Shown here: piece by piece, positions 8,050 to 17,200 of the stretch | How the letters are laid out: each line of letters starts with the position of its first letter | Numbering within the stretch: the first letter of the stretch is position 1 | Assembly (NCBI RefSeq): GCF_005938675.2 | Contig: NZ_VCCH02000081.1 | Span: forward strand, 1 to 36,455 | Source of the DNA: Mycobacterium sp. KBS0706 | GTDB taxonomy: Bacteria; Pseudomonadota; Alphaproteobacteria; DSM-16000; Inquilinaceae | Direction: 5' to 3' | Length of the DNA stretch: 36,455 nucleotides | The notes under the pieces: model-generated | Told to the model about the DNA's origin: nothing | Database searches by the model: none | Seen by the model: the letters and a program-made list of their open reading frames with translations, nothing else | Program-made: the position numbers and the translations under genes

Positions 8050-9084
8050 ATGATGGGCGGGACGATGCGTGCGGCGGTGGTGCGCCGGTTCGGAGAGCCG
8101 TTGGTGATCGAGGAGCGGCCGGTTCCCGCGCCGGGGCCGGGCGAGCTGCTCGTCAAGGTGATCGCCTGCGGCGTCTGCCACACCGACTTGCATGCGGCCG
8201 ATGGCGACTGGCCGGTGAAGCCGGTGCCGCCCTTCGTGCCGGGGCATGAGGCCGCCGGCGTGGTCGCCGCGATCGGGCCGGGTGTCGCCGGGTTCAAGGA
8301 GGGGGATCCGGTCGGGGTCGCCTGGCTGCACGACGCCTGCGGCGGCTGCGAATACTGCACCACCGGCTGGGAGACGCTGTGCGAAGCCCAGCACAACACG
8401 GGCTACAGCTGCGACGGCGGCTTCGCCGACTATGTCATCGCCTCGGCGGCCTATGTCGGAAAGCTGCCGGAGCGGGTGGATTTCGCCCGGATGGCGCCGA
8501 TCCTGTGCGCCGGCGTCACCACCTACAAGGGCCTGCGCGAGACCGAGGCGCGGCCGGGCGAATGGGTCGCCATCTCCGGTGTCGGCGGCCTCGGCCATGT
8601 GGCGATTCAGTACGCCCGCGCCATGGGGCTGCATGTCGCGGCGCTGGACGTGTCGACGGACAAGCTCGACCTGGCGCGGTCGCTCGGCGCCGACCTAGCG
8701 GTCGATGCCAGGGCGCCGGATGCGGCGGCGCAGGTGGCGAAGGCGACCGGCGGTGGGGCCCACGGCGTGCTGGTGACGGCGGTGTCGCGGCCGGCCTTCG
8801 CGCAGGCGCTCGGCATGGTCCGCCGCAAGGGCGTCGTCAGCCTGGTCGGTCTTCCCCCCGGCGACTTCCCGACGCCGATCTTCGACGTCGTGCTCAAGCG
8901 CATCACCGTGCGCGGCTCGATCGTCGGCACCCGGCAGGATCTGGCCGAGGCTATCGCCTTCGCGGCCGAGGGCAGGGTGAAGGCCACGGTCACGACCCGG
9001 CCGTTGGAGGCGGTGAACGCGGTCTTCGGCGCGCTTCGGGCGGGCACGGTCGAAGGCCGCATCGTCCTCGACCTCGCGTCCTGA
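8050..9084 (+). CDS. adhP: Zinc-dependent alcohol dehydrogenase (AdhP type)
   Basis: This 344-residue protein is a medium-chain dehydrogenase that interconverts ethanol or other primary alcohols and aldehydes with NAD(H). Catalytic zinc ligands are C43 (CGVCHTD) and H66-E67 (PGHEAAG). Structural zinc cysteines are C97, C100, C103 and C111. The Rossmann motif is GVGGLGHVAIQ. GGAGGGG (8041-8047) precedes ATG 8050; ATG 8053 is also possible, and relatives align best from MRAAVV at 8065. A perfect FNR box lies just upstream, and hemN follows after 39 bases, probably in the same transcript. The likely role is fermentative redox balancing at low oxygen, regenerating NAD+ by reducing acetaldehyde. 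The direction in the cell is inferred from the promoter. Confidence 0.9.
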   Translation: MMGGTMRAAVVRRFGEPLVIEERPVPAPGPGELLVKVIACGVCHTDLHAADGDWPVKPVPPFVPGHEAAGVVAAIGPGVAGFKEGDPVGVAWLHDACGGCEYCTTGWETLCEAQHNTGYSCDGGFADYVIASAAYVGKLPERVDFARMAPILCAGVTTYKGLRETEARPGEWVAISGVGGLGHVAIQYARAMGLHVAALDVSTDKLDLARSLGADLAVDARAPDAAAQVAKATGGGAHGVLVTAVSRPAFAQALGMVRRKGVVSLVGLPPGDFPTPIFDVVLKRITVRGSIVGTRQDLAEAIAFAAEGRVKATVTTRPLEAVNAVFGALRAGTVEGRIVLDLAS

Positions 9085-9123
9085 CGATCGCTCGCCCCGA
9101 TCCCTCCTATCAACGGTGGTCGC

Positions 9124-10506
9124 ATGACCTGGTCCGACACCCCTCCAGTGTCCGCGCCGGACCTGGACCCGGCCCTACTCGGCCTCCTCGACGAGCGGGT
9201 TCCGCGCTACACCAGCTATCCGACCGCTGCGCAGTTCGGGCCGCTGGTCGGCGCCGTCGCCTACCGCCGCTGGCTTGCGGAGCTGCCGGACCTGCCGCTA
9301 TCGCTCTATCTCCACATCCCGTTCTGCCGGCAGCTCTGCTGGTACTGCGGCTGCGCGACGACGGTGGTTCGGCGGTCGGAACCGGTCGAGGCCTATCTCG
9401 ACCTGCTGCGGCGGGAGATCGCGATGGTGGCGGCGACGATCGGCCGACGCCAGCAGGTGGCGCATGTTCATTTCGGCGGAGGGACGCCGAACATCCTGTC
9501 GGCTGCGCAGTTCGACAGGATGATGGCGGTGCTGCGCAAGGCGTTCGATTGCGATGGTGCCGAGATCGCGGTCGAGATCGACCCGCGGGTCCTGACCGAC
9601 GACCTCGTCGACGCTTTCGGCCGGGCCGGCGTGGCCCGTGCCTCGATCGGCGTGCAGGACTTCGCGCCGGCCGTGCAGGCCGCGATCAACCGGGTTCAGA
9701 GCGTGGAGCAGACCCGTTCGGCCGTCGAGCGGCTCCGGGCGGCCGGCGTCGCCGGGATCAATCTCGACCTAGTCTACGGCCTGCCGTACCAGACCGAAAA
9801 GGGGTTTGTCGAGACCGTCGAAGCGGCGCTGGCGCTGACGCCCGATCGTCTGGCCCTGTTCGGCTACGCCCACGTGCCCTGGATGCGCCGGCACCAGACG
9901 CTGATCGACGAGTCTGCCCTGCCCGGAGGGCTGGCGCGGTGGCGCCAGTATCGGGCCGCCGGCGACCGCATCGCCGATGCGGGATTCCGCCGCATCGGCC
10001 TCGACCACTTCGCGCGGCCCTATGACACGCTGGCCGACGCGCTCGACGCCGGCCGGCTGCGCCGCAACTTCCAGGGATACACCGCCGACGACGCGCCGAT
10101 CCTGCTCGGCTTCGGCGCGTCGGCGATCGGACAACTGCCGCAGGGCTATGTCCAGAACCCGGCCGGCGTTCCGGCCTATGGCGACGCTCTGAAGGCAGGA
10201 AGGCTCCCGACCGTTCGCGGGATCGTGCTGACCGACGACGACCGCCTGCGGGGTGCGATCATCGAGCGGCTCATGTGCGATCTCGCCGTCGACGTCGAGG
10301 CGATTTGCCGCGATCACGACGCGGATTGGCGCTGCCTCGCCCATGAGCTGGCCGCGTTGGCACCGTTCGAGGCCGCGGGCATTGTCATGCGCCGCGGCCC
10401 GGTCGTGAGGGTCGCCGAGGCCGGGCGCCTGCTGCTGCGATCGATCGCCAGCGTCTTCGACGTCCATCGGGCAGCCGGAGCGCGCCGATACGCCCGCGCC
10501 GTGTGA
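9124..10506 (+). CDS. hemN: Oxygen-independent coproporphyrinogen III dehydrogenase
   Basis: This 460-residue radical-SAM enzyme converts coproporphyrinogen III to protoporphyrinogen IX without oxygen, in the cytoplasm. The 4Fe-4S motif is C68-x3-C72-x2-C75 followed by GC (HIPFCRQLCWYCGC), the HemN form rather than the HemW form. Other family marks are the N-terminal PRYTSYPTA, FGGGTPN, EIDPR, SIGVQDF, NLDLVYGLP and the C-terminal winged-helix domain. ATG 9124 has only a weak GGTGG site upstream, consistent with translation from the adh transcript. Anaerobic heme synthesis supplies hemes to nitrate reductase (NarI), NnrS and other reductases, and hemN genes are classic FNR/Dnr targets. Confidence 0.93.
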   Translation: MTWSDTPPVSAPDLDPALLGLLDERVPRYTSYPTAAQFGPLVGAVAYRRWLAELPDLPLSLYLHIPFCRQLCWYCGCATTVVRRSEPVEAYLDLLRREIAMVAATIGRRQQVAHVHFGGGTPNILSAAQFDRMMAVLRKAFDCDGAEIAVEIDPRVLTDDLVDAFGRAGVARASIGVQDFAPAVQAAINRVQSVEQTRSAVERLRAAGVAGINLDLVYGLPYQTEKGFVETVEAALALTPDRLALFGYAHVPWMRRHQTLIDESALPGGLARWRQYRAAGDRIADAGFRRIGLDHFARPYDTLADALDAGRLRRNFQGYTADDAPILLGFGASAIGQLPQGYVQNPAGVPAYGDALKAGRLPTVRGIVLTDDDRLRGAIIERLMCDLAVDVEAICRDHDADWRCLAHELAALAPFEAAGIVMRRGPVVRVAEAGRLLLRSIASVFDVHRAAGARRYARAV

Positions 10507-10528
10507 CGGTCGGCGACGTGCCGATGAG

Positions 10529-10551
10529 GTGCCGGCGCTGAGCCCCGGCAC
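10529..10551. terminator. Hairpin between convergent hemN and the regulator
   Basis: GTGCCGG (10529-10535) pairs with CCGGCAC (10545-10551) around a 9-base loop. It ends next to the stop of the minus-strand regulator and lies 22 bases past the hemN stop. There is no T-run, so it is at best a weak bidirectional terminator. Confidence 0.4.
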
Positions 10552-11271
10552 TCAGAGGGAGCGGATCGAGATCTCATCGTCGGGAGAATCGATCAGCGGA
10601 TCCGGCTGCGCGAAACGGGCGAGGGCCGTGCGATCGATGAGCTCGATGCGGGATCCCCTGACCTCGACGCCCTGCGCCCGAAGCGCTGCAAAGGCGCGCG
10701 AGAGAGTCTCGGCCGTCATGCCGAGACGAGAGGCGAGCGTCCGCTTCTCGAACTGGATCTCGAGGCGGCCGTGGTTGCCTTGCTTGCGATCGGAGCGCAG
10801 AAGCCAGTTGGCCAGCCGTTCCGTGCCGGTGCGGAGCTTCTGGTCCTTCAGATCCCGGATCGTTCCGCGATAGGCCCGGGCAAGCTCGGTCACGATCGCC
10901 TGCATAAAGGCGGGATCGGACGTCATCGTCTGGCGTACCTTTTCGGCCGGTATCATCAGCACGCGCGACTTCTCCAGCGTGCGTGCGGATTGGAGATAGG
11001 CCTGGTCGCTCAGCACCGCCGCCAGAATGAAGATGCCGACAGGACAGACGAAATCCAGCGTAGTCTCGCGTCCGGCCATCGAGGCGAACATCTCCACCAT
11101 CCCTTCGACGAGGATGTGCAGGAAATCCGCCCGGTCGCTCTCCTGGATGAGGACGAGCCCCGGCGGGAATTGCTGCACGAACCCGTTCTCGATCAGGCGC
11201 ATGAACATTTCGTCGCGCATGCTCCGGAACAGGGAGAGGTTGCGAATCCCGGAGACGTCGTCGGCCCGCAT
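10552..11271 (-). CDS. Crp/FNR-family regulator, Dnr/NnrR-like
   Basis: The protein has 239 residues. ATG 11271 (MRADDVSGI) has GGAG 6 bases upstream, whereas a longer frame to 11316 would put the start inside an FNR-like box. Residues 20-120 form the cyclic-nucleotide-binding-like beta barrel, followed by the long dimer helix and a winged helix. The recognition helix MTAETLSRAFAALR (185-198) keeps E188, S191 and R192, the residues with which FNR reads TTGAT. The only cysteine is C76, so the FNR-type N-terminal 4Fe-4S cluster is absent. This points to the Dnr/NnrR (heme/NO-sensing) or FixK-like groups. Its place beside hemN and the nar operon, with matching boxes in this window, makes it the probable local regulator. 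The effector is not visible from sequence. Confidence 0.85.
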   Translation of the reverse strand: MRADDVSGIRNLSLFRSMRDEMFMRLIENGFVQQFPPGLVLIQESDRADFLHILVEGMVEMFASMAGRETTLDFVCPVGIFILAAVLSDQAYLQSARTLEKSRVLMIPAEKVRQTMTSDPAFMQAIVTELARAYRGTIRDLKDQKLRTGTERLANWLLRSDRKQGNHGRLEIQFEKRTLASRLGMTAETLSRAFAALRAQGVEVRGSRIELIDRTALARFAQPDPLIDSPDDEISIRSL

Positions 11272-11302
11272 GGTGATCTCCGAAGGCGGTCGCGCCGCTT
11301 GA

Positions 11303-11316
11303 TTGATAAATGTCAA
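11303..11316. promoter_or_regulatory. FNR/Dnr-like box (one mismatch) at the regulator start
   Basis: TTGATAAATGTCAA matches TTGAT-N4-ATCAA except G for A in the right half. It lies in a local AT-rich patch (11300-11360). The centre is only about 38 bases before the regulator ATG, too close for activation at -41.5, so auto-repression or a distal role for narK is more likely. Confidence 0.5.
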
Positions 11317-11417
11317 TTCTTAAATATAATTTTGTCAATCAGATAGTTGATTTTCTGATGGCTTGCTCCTTTCGCCTGTGCGCAGCTCGGAACGACATGG
11401 TCTCGAACTTATTTTCT

Positions 11418-11431
11418 CTGATCTAGATCAA
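11418..11431. promoter_or_regulatory. FNR/Dnr-like box (one mismatch) upstream of narK
   Basis: CTGATCTAGATCAA differs from TTGAT-N4-ATCAA by the first base. With a centre at 11424.5, a class II promoter would start near 11466, giving a leader of about 40 bases before narK at 11508. This is the probable main control site of the nar operon. Confidence 0.65.
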
Positions 11432-11507
11432 AGTCCCGCGGTCGCTGGAGACGCATTTTTGGGACGGCGCAAATATCCGGCGCCCAAGCCAGCGGCCAGG
11501 GGGCCAT

Positions 11508-14258
11508 ATGCACGATCTCCATGACGCCGACCGGAGCGGTCGGGGCCGGTCACTCGCGATGAGCACGGTCGCGTTCACCGTATGCTTCGCGGCCTGGACC
11601 ATCTTCGCCATCATCGGCATCCGCATTCGCCAGGAGCTGGGCCTCAGCGAGACCCAGTTCGGCCTCCTGGTCGGAACGCCGATCCTGACCGGCTCGCTGA
11701 TCCGGGTCGTGCTCGGGATCTGGGCCGACCGCTACGGCGGCCGCGCCGTCTTCACCGGCACGATGCTCGCCGCGGCCATCGCGACCTTCCTGCTGTCCCA
11801 GGCCAGCACCTATCCCGAGATGCTGGCCGCGGCGCTCGGCGTCGGCATCGCCGGCGGGTCCTTCGCCGTCGGCGTTTCTTATGTCTCGCGCTGGTATCCG
11901 CCGGGCCAGCAGGGGCTCGCGCTCGGCATCTTCGGCGCCGGCAATGTCGGCGCCGCCGTCACCAAGTTCCTCGCCCCCTTCGTCCTCGTCGCCTTCGGCT
12001 GGCAGGCCGTCGCCCAGATCTGGGCCGCGGGTCTTGCCGTCATGGCCGTCGTCTTCTGGTTCTGCACCGAGGACGACCCCGTCGTGGTCGCGCGCCGGCG
12101 TTCGGGGGAGAAGCCGAAGAGCGCGTGGCTCGAGCTCGAGCCCTTGAAGAACATCCAGGTCTGGCGCTTCTCGATCTACTACTTCTTCGTCTTCGGCGCC
12201 TTTGTCGCGCTGGCGCTGTGGCTGCCGCAGTATCTCGTCGCCGTCTATAGTCTCGACATCCGCGCGGCCGGGATGATCGCCGCGTTCTTCTCGGTACCGG
12301 CCAGCCTGTTCCGCGTCTATGGCGGCCATCTGTCGGACGTCTATGGCGCGCGCCGGGTGCTCTATTGGACCTTCCTGGTCTCGGTCGCCGCCACCTTCGT
12401 CCTCTCCTATCCGCCGACCGACTACGTGGTGCACGGCTCTGCGGGGATGATGGCCTTTCATCTGGAGATGGGCCTCGTTCCTTTCACCGCCACCGTCTTC
12501 GTCCTCGGCTTCTTCATGGCGCTGGGCAAGGCGGCCGTCTACAAGCACATCCCCGCCTACTATCCCGACCATATCGGCTCGGTCGGCGGCCTCGTCGGCA
12601 TGATCGGCGGGTTGGGCGGCTTCGTGCTGCCGATCCTGTTCGGGCTGCTGCTCGACCTGACCGGGCTGTGGACCAGCTGCTTCATGGCGCTGTTCCTGCT
12701 GGTCGCGGGCGCGCTCGTCTGGATGCACCTGGCGATCCGCCAGATGGAGCGGGCCGCGACAGCCAAGGAACTCGCCCAGCTGCCGCCGTTCCCGGAGATG
12801 CAGGGCATGCCGGCGCCGGCTGCGGCGCCGCAGCCGAGCGGGGCGGTGCTCACGGACTGGCGTCCCGAGGATCCGCAGTTCTGGAAGGAGAGCGGGCGCC
12901 GGATCGCCCGGCGCAATCTCTGGCTCTCGATTCCGGCCCTGCTCCTCTCCTTCGCCGTCTGGCAGGTCTGGTCGGTCGTCGTCGCCAAGCTGCCGCTCGT
13001 CGGCTTCGCCTTCACCACCGATCAACTGTTCTGGCTCGCGGCCCTGCCGGGCATCTCGGGCGCGACGCTCAGGATCTTCTATTCCTTCATGGTGCCGATC
13101 TTCGGCGGGCGGCTGTGGACCACGCTGACCACCTGGTCGCTGGTCATCCCGGCGCTCGGCATCGGCTACGCCGTGCAGAACCCCGAGACGCCCTATGTCG
13201 TGCTGCTGGCCCTGGCGCTGCTCTGCGGCTTCGGCGGAGGCAACTTCGCCTCCTCGATGGCCAACATCTCCTTCTTCTTCCCAAAGGCGGAGAAGGGCAA
13301 CGCGCTCGCGCTCAATGCCGGCCTCGGCAATCTCGGGGTCAGCGTGGTCCAGTTCGTGGTGCCGCTCGCGATCACAGCCGGCATCTTCGGCTGGCTCGGC
13401 GGCGATCCGGCCACGGTGAAGGGCGCGACCGGCGAGGCGCCGCTCTGGCTGCAGAACGCCGGCTTCATCTTCGTGCCATTCATCGTGATCTCCGCCTTCG
13501 CCGCGTGGTTCGGCATGAGCGACATCGCGTCGGCCAAGGCGTCCTTCGCGGAGCAGGCGGTGATCTTCCGGCGCCGGCACAACTGGATCATGTGCTGGCT
13601 CTACACCGGCACCTTCGGCTCCTTCATCGGCTATTCCGCCGGCTTCCCGCTGCTGACCAAGATCCTGTTCCCGGACGTGAACGCGCTGCAGCTCGCCTTC
13701 CTCGGGCCGCTGGTCGGGGCGCTCTCCCGCTCCGGCACCGGCTGGCTCGCGGACCGCTATGGCGGCGCCCGCGTGACCTTCTGGGCCTTCGCGCTGATGA
13801 TCGCGGGCGTGGCGGGGGTGCTGTGGTTCATCGGCATCCGGGACCAGGCGGGCGCCTTCTGGGGCTTCTTCGCCGCCTTCCTGCTCCTCTTCTTCGCCAC
13901 CGGGGTCGGCAACGCCTCCACCTTCCAGATGATCCCCGCGATCATGGCGAAGGAGATGGACCGGCTGATGCCCGGGGCCGATGCGGAGACCCGCCGCCGG
14001 CAGGCGGAGAAGGAGGCCGCGGCGATCACCGGCTTCACCTCGGCGATCGCGGCCTTCGGCGCCTTCTTCATCCCGAAGAGCTACGGCTCCTCGATCGCGC
14101 TGACCGGCGGGCCGGAGGCGGCGCTCTGGGGCTTCCTGATCTTCTATGTGAGCTGCCTCGCCGTCACCTACGCGGTCTATGCCCGCAAGGGCGGCCTGCT
14201 CCACGACGTCGAACGCGCCCGCCGCGGCGCGACCATCCATCCGGCTGCGGCCGAGTGA
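11508..14258 (+). CDS. narK: Double-length nitrate/nitrite transporter (NarK1-NarK2 fusion)
   Basis: The protein has 916 residues and two complete MFS units of the nitrate/nitrite porter family in one chain, about 24 membrane segments. The first unit (about 15-430) has R66 (TGSLIRVV), the signature GAGNVGAAVTKF (about 143-154) and R269. The second (about 470-905) has R522 (GATLRIF), the signature LNAGLGNLGVSVVQF (about 600-614) and R741. These arginines match the two substrate-binding arginines of each E. coli NarK unit. In Paracoccus the fused NarK1 part acts as a proton/nitrate symporter that starts respiration and NarK2 as a nitrate/nitrite antiporter; the same split is inferred here. ATG 11508 has only a G-rich AGGGGG upstream. 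narG follows after 15 bases. Confidence 0.93.
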   Translation: MHDLHDADRSGRGRSLAMSTVAFTVCFAAWTIFAIIGIRIRQELGLSETQFGLLVGTPILTGSLIRVVLGIWADRYGGRAVFTGTMLAAAIATFLLSQASTYPEMLAAALGVGIAGGSFAVGVSYVSRWYPPGQQGLALGIFGAGNVGAAVTKFLAPFVLVAFGWQAVAQIWAAGLAVMAVVFWFCTEDDPVVVARRRSGEKPKSAWLELEPLKNIQVWRFSIYYFFVFGAFVALALWLPQYLVAVYSLDIRAAGMIAAFFSVPASLFRVYGGHLSDVYGARRVLYWTFLVSVAATFVLSYPPTDYVVHGSAGMMAFHLEMGLVPFTATVFVLGFFMALGKAAVYKHIPAYYPDHIGSVGGLVGMIGGLGGFVLPILFGLLLDLTGLWTSCFMALFLLVAGALVWMHLAIRQMERAATAKELAQLPPFPEMQGMPAPAAAPQPSGAVLTDWRPEDPQFWKESGRRIARRNLWLSIPALLLSFAVWQVWSVVVAKLPLVGFAFTTDQLFWLAALPGISGATLRIFYSFMVPIFGGRLWTTLTTWSLVIPALGIGYAVQNPETPYVVLLALALLCGFGGGNFASSMANISFFFPKAEKGNALALNAGLGNLGVSVVQFVVPLAITAGIFGWLGGDPATVKGATGEAPLWLQNAGFIFVPFIVISAFAAWFGMSDIASAKASFAEQAVIFRRRHNWIMCWLYTGTFGSFIGYSAGFPLLTKILFPDVNALQLAFLGPLVGALSRSGTGWLADRYGGARVTFWAFALMIAGVAGVLWFIGIRDQAGAFWGFFAAFLLLFFATGVGNASTFQMIPAIMAKEMDRLMPGADAETRRRQAEKEAAAITGFTSAIAAFGAFFIPKSYGSSIALTGGPEAALWGFLIFYVSCLAVTYAVYARKGGLLHDVERARRGATIHPAAAE

Positions 14259-14273
14259 TCAAGGGCAGACGCC

Positions 14274-17200
14274 ATGTCACATTTTCTCGACCGCCTGACC
14301 TTCTTCCGCAAGACCGAGGGCGAGTTCTCGGACGGCCACGGCATCGTGACCAGCGAGGACCGGTCCTGGGAGGACGGCTACCGCAAGCGCTGGCAGCACG
14401 ACAAGATCGTGCGCTCGACCCACGGGGTGAACTGCACCGGCTCCTGCTCGTGGAAGATCTACGTCAAGGGCGGGATCGTCACCTGGGAAACCCAGCAGAC
14501 GGATTATCCGCGGACGCGGCCGGACCTGCCCAACCATGAGCCCCGGGGCTGCGCCCGCGGCGCGTCCTACAGCTGGTATCTCTATTCCGGCGCCCGCCTG
14601 AAATACCCGATGATCCGTGGCCGCCTGCTGAAGCTGTGGCGCCAGGCCCGGGCCACGAAGCCGCCCGTGGCGGCCTGGGCGTCGATCGTCGAGGACGCCG
14701 GCAAGCGGCAGTCCTACACCTCGATCCGCGGGCATGGCGGGTTCGTCCGCGCCAGCTGGGACGAGGTCAACGAGATCATCGCCGCGGCCAACGCGTACAC
14801 GGCAAAGCGGTACGGGCCCGACCGGATCATCGGCTTCTCGCCGATCCCGGCCATGTCCATGGTCTCCTACGCCGCAGGCTCGCGCTACCTCTCGCTGCTG
14901 GGCGGCGTCTGCATGTCCTTCTACGACTGGTACTGCGACCTGCCGCCGGCCAGCCCCCAGACCTGGGGCGAGCAGACCGACGTGCCGGAGAGCGCCGACT
15001 GGTACAACTCCGGCTTCATCATCGTCTGGGGCTCGAACGTGCCGCAGACGCGGACCCCGGATGCGCATTTCTACACCGAAGTCCGCTACAAGGGGACGAA
15101 GAGCGCCGTCGTCAGCCCGGACTATGCCGAGGCGACCAAGTTCGCCGACATCTGGCTCAATCCCAAGCAGGGCACGGATGCGGCGCTGGCGCTCGCCATG
15201 GGCCATGTGATCCTGCGCGAGTTCCATCTCGACCGGCAGGTGTCGTATTTCGACGATTATCTCCGCCGGTTCACCGACATGCCCTTCCTGGTGCGCCTGG
15301 CGGAGCGGGATGGCCGCCTGGTGCCGGAGCGCCTCTTGCGTGCCTCCGAGCTCGAGGGTGGCCTCGGCGAGGGCAACAATCCGGACTGGAAGACGGTCGC
15401 CATCGACGAGAGGACCGGCGCGCCGGTCGCGCCGCTGGGCTCCATCGGCTATCGCTGGGGCGAGGGAGGGCGGTGGAACCTCGAAGAGAAGGACGGCCGG
15501 GGCCGCGACGTCCGCCTGACGCTCACTCTGGCCGGCGCGGACACCGAGTTGGCGGCGGTGGACTTCCCCTATTTCGGCGGCCGGGCCACCGAGCACTTCG
15601 TGGCGACGGAGCACGGCGAGATCCTGACCCGTACGGTGCCCGTCCGGACGCTGGCGACGGCCGATGGCGGCCGGGTGAAGGTCGCGACCGTCTACGACCT
15701 TATGATGGCCAATTACGGGCTCGACCGCGGCTTCGGCGGCGGCAATGTCGCCCGCAGCTATTACGAGGACATCCCCTTCACCCCGGCCTGGGCGGAACGG
15801 ATCACGGGGGTGAGGCGGGACGCCATCATCACCGTCGCCCGCGAGTTCGCGGCCAATGCCGAGAAGACCAACGGTCGGTCGATGATCATCATCGGCGCCG
15901 GCATCAACCACTGGTACCACATGGACATGAGCTACCGGGGGGTGATCAACCTCCTGGTGTTCTGCGGCGCCGTCGGCCAGTCGGGCGGTGGCTGGTCGCA
16001 TTATGTCGGGCAGGAGAAGCTGCGGCCGCAGACCGGCTGGACGCCGCTGGCATTCGCGCTCGACTGGTCCCGGCCGCCGCGGCAGATGAACTCGACCTCG
16101 TTCTTCTACGCGCACACCGACCAGTGGCGATACGAGACGCTGACGGCGGCGGAGATCCTGTCGCCCACGGCCCCGGACGGCGACTGGAACCTGAGCTTCA
16201 TCGACTACAATGTGCGCGCCGAGCGCATGGGCTGGCTGCCCTCGGCACCGCAACTCAAGCAGAACCCGCTGACGATCGCCGCCAGGGCCGCCGCCGCGGG
16301 ACTGGAGCCGAAGGACTACGTCGCCCAGGCGCTGTCCTCCGGCGAGCTCGACCTTGCCTGCCACGATCCGGACGACCCGGCCAACTGGCCGCGCAACATG
16401 TTCGTGTGGCGCTCCAACATTCTCGGTTCCTCCGGCAAGGGCCACGAATACTTCCTGAAGCACCTTCTCGGCACCCGGCACGGCGTGATGGGCAAGGACC
16501 TCGGGCCGGAGGGCGCGGTGCGCAACCGTGAGGTCGCCTGGCACGAGGCGGCACCGGAAGGGAAGCTCGACCTCCTGGTGACGCTGGACTTCCGGATGTC
16601 GACCACATGCGTCTACTCGGACATCGTGCTGCCGACGGCCACCTGGTACGAGAAGAACGATCTCAACACCTCGGACATGCACCCCTTCATCCATCCTCTG
16701 TCGGCGGCGGTGGACCCGGCCTGGGAGGCACGCTCCGACTGGGAGATCTATAAGGGCCTCGCTAGGACCTTCTCCGAGGTGGCGCCGGAGGTGCTGGGCG
16801 TCGAGACGGATGTGGTGCTGACCCCGATCCAGCATGACACGCCGGGCGAGATCTCCCAGGCCTTCGACGTGAAGGACTGGAAGTGCGGCGAGGTGGCGGC
16901 GATCCCGGGCCGGACGATGCCCTCGGTCGCCGTGGTCGAGCGCGACTACCCGAACCTCTACGCCCGGTTCACAGCGCTAGGGCCCCTGATGGCAACCCTC
17001 GGCAACGGTGGCAAGGGCATCGGCTGGAAGACCGGGCACGAGGTCGACGCGCTGGGCGCCCTGAACGGTGTACATCCGGCCGGACCGGCCAAGGGCCTGC
17101 CGCGGATCGACACCGATATCGATGCCGCCGAAGTGATCCTCACGCTGGCGCCGGAGACCAACGGCGAGGTGGCGGTGAAGGCCTGGGAGGCGCTGTCGAA

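Noticed and set aside
6553..8634. Reading of the YeeE-like frame as one protein of 693 residues
   Set aside because: The upstream part runs through the other YeeE gene and antisense to adh in frames without family resemblance. The overlap ATGA at 7011-7014 fixes the true start.
11550..14240. Minus-strand frame of 896 codons opposite narK
   Set aside because: Its composition (Glu/Arg/Gly/Asp-rich, repetitive) is the expected shadow of a hydrophobic high-GC membrane gene. narK is clearly real.
14277..16835. Minus-strand frame of 852 codons opposite narG
   Set aside because: It is a shadow of narG, which has all its family motifs in place.
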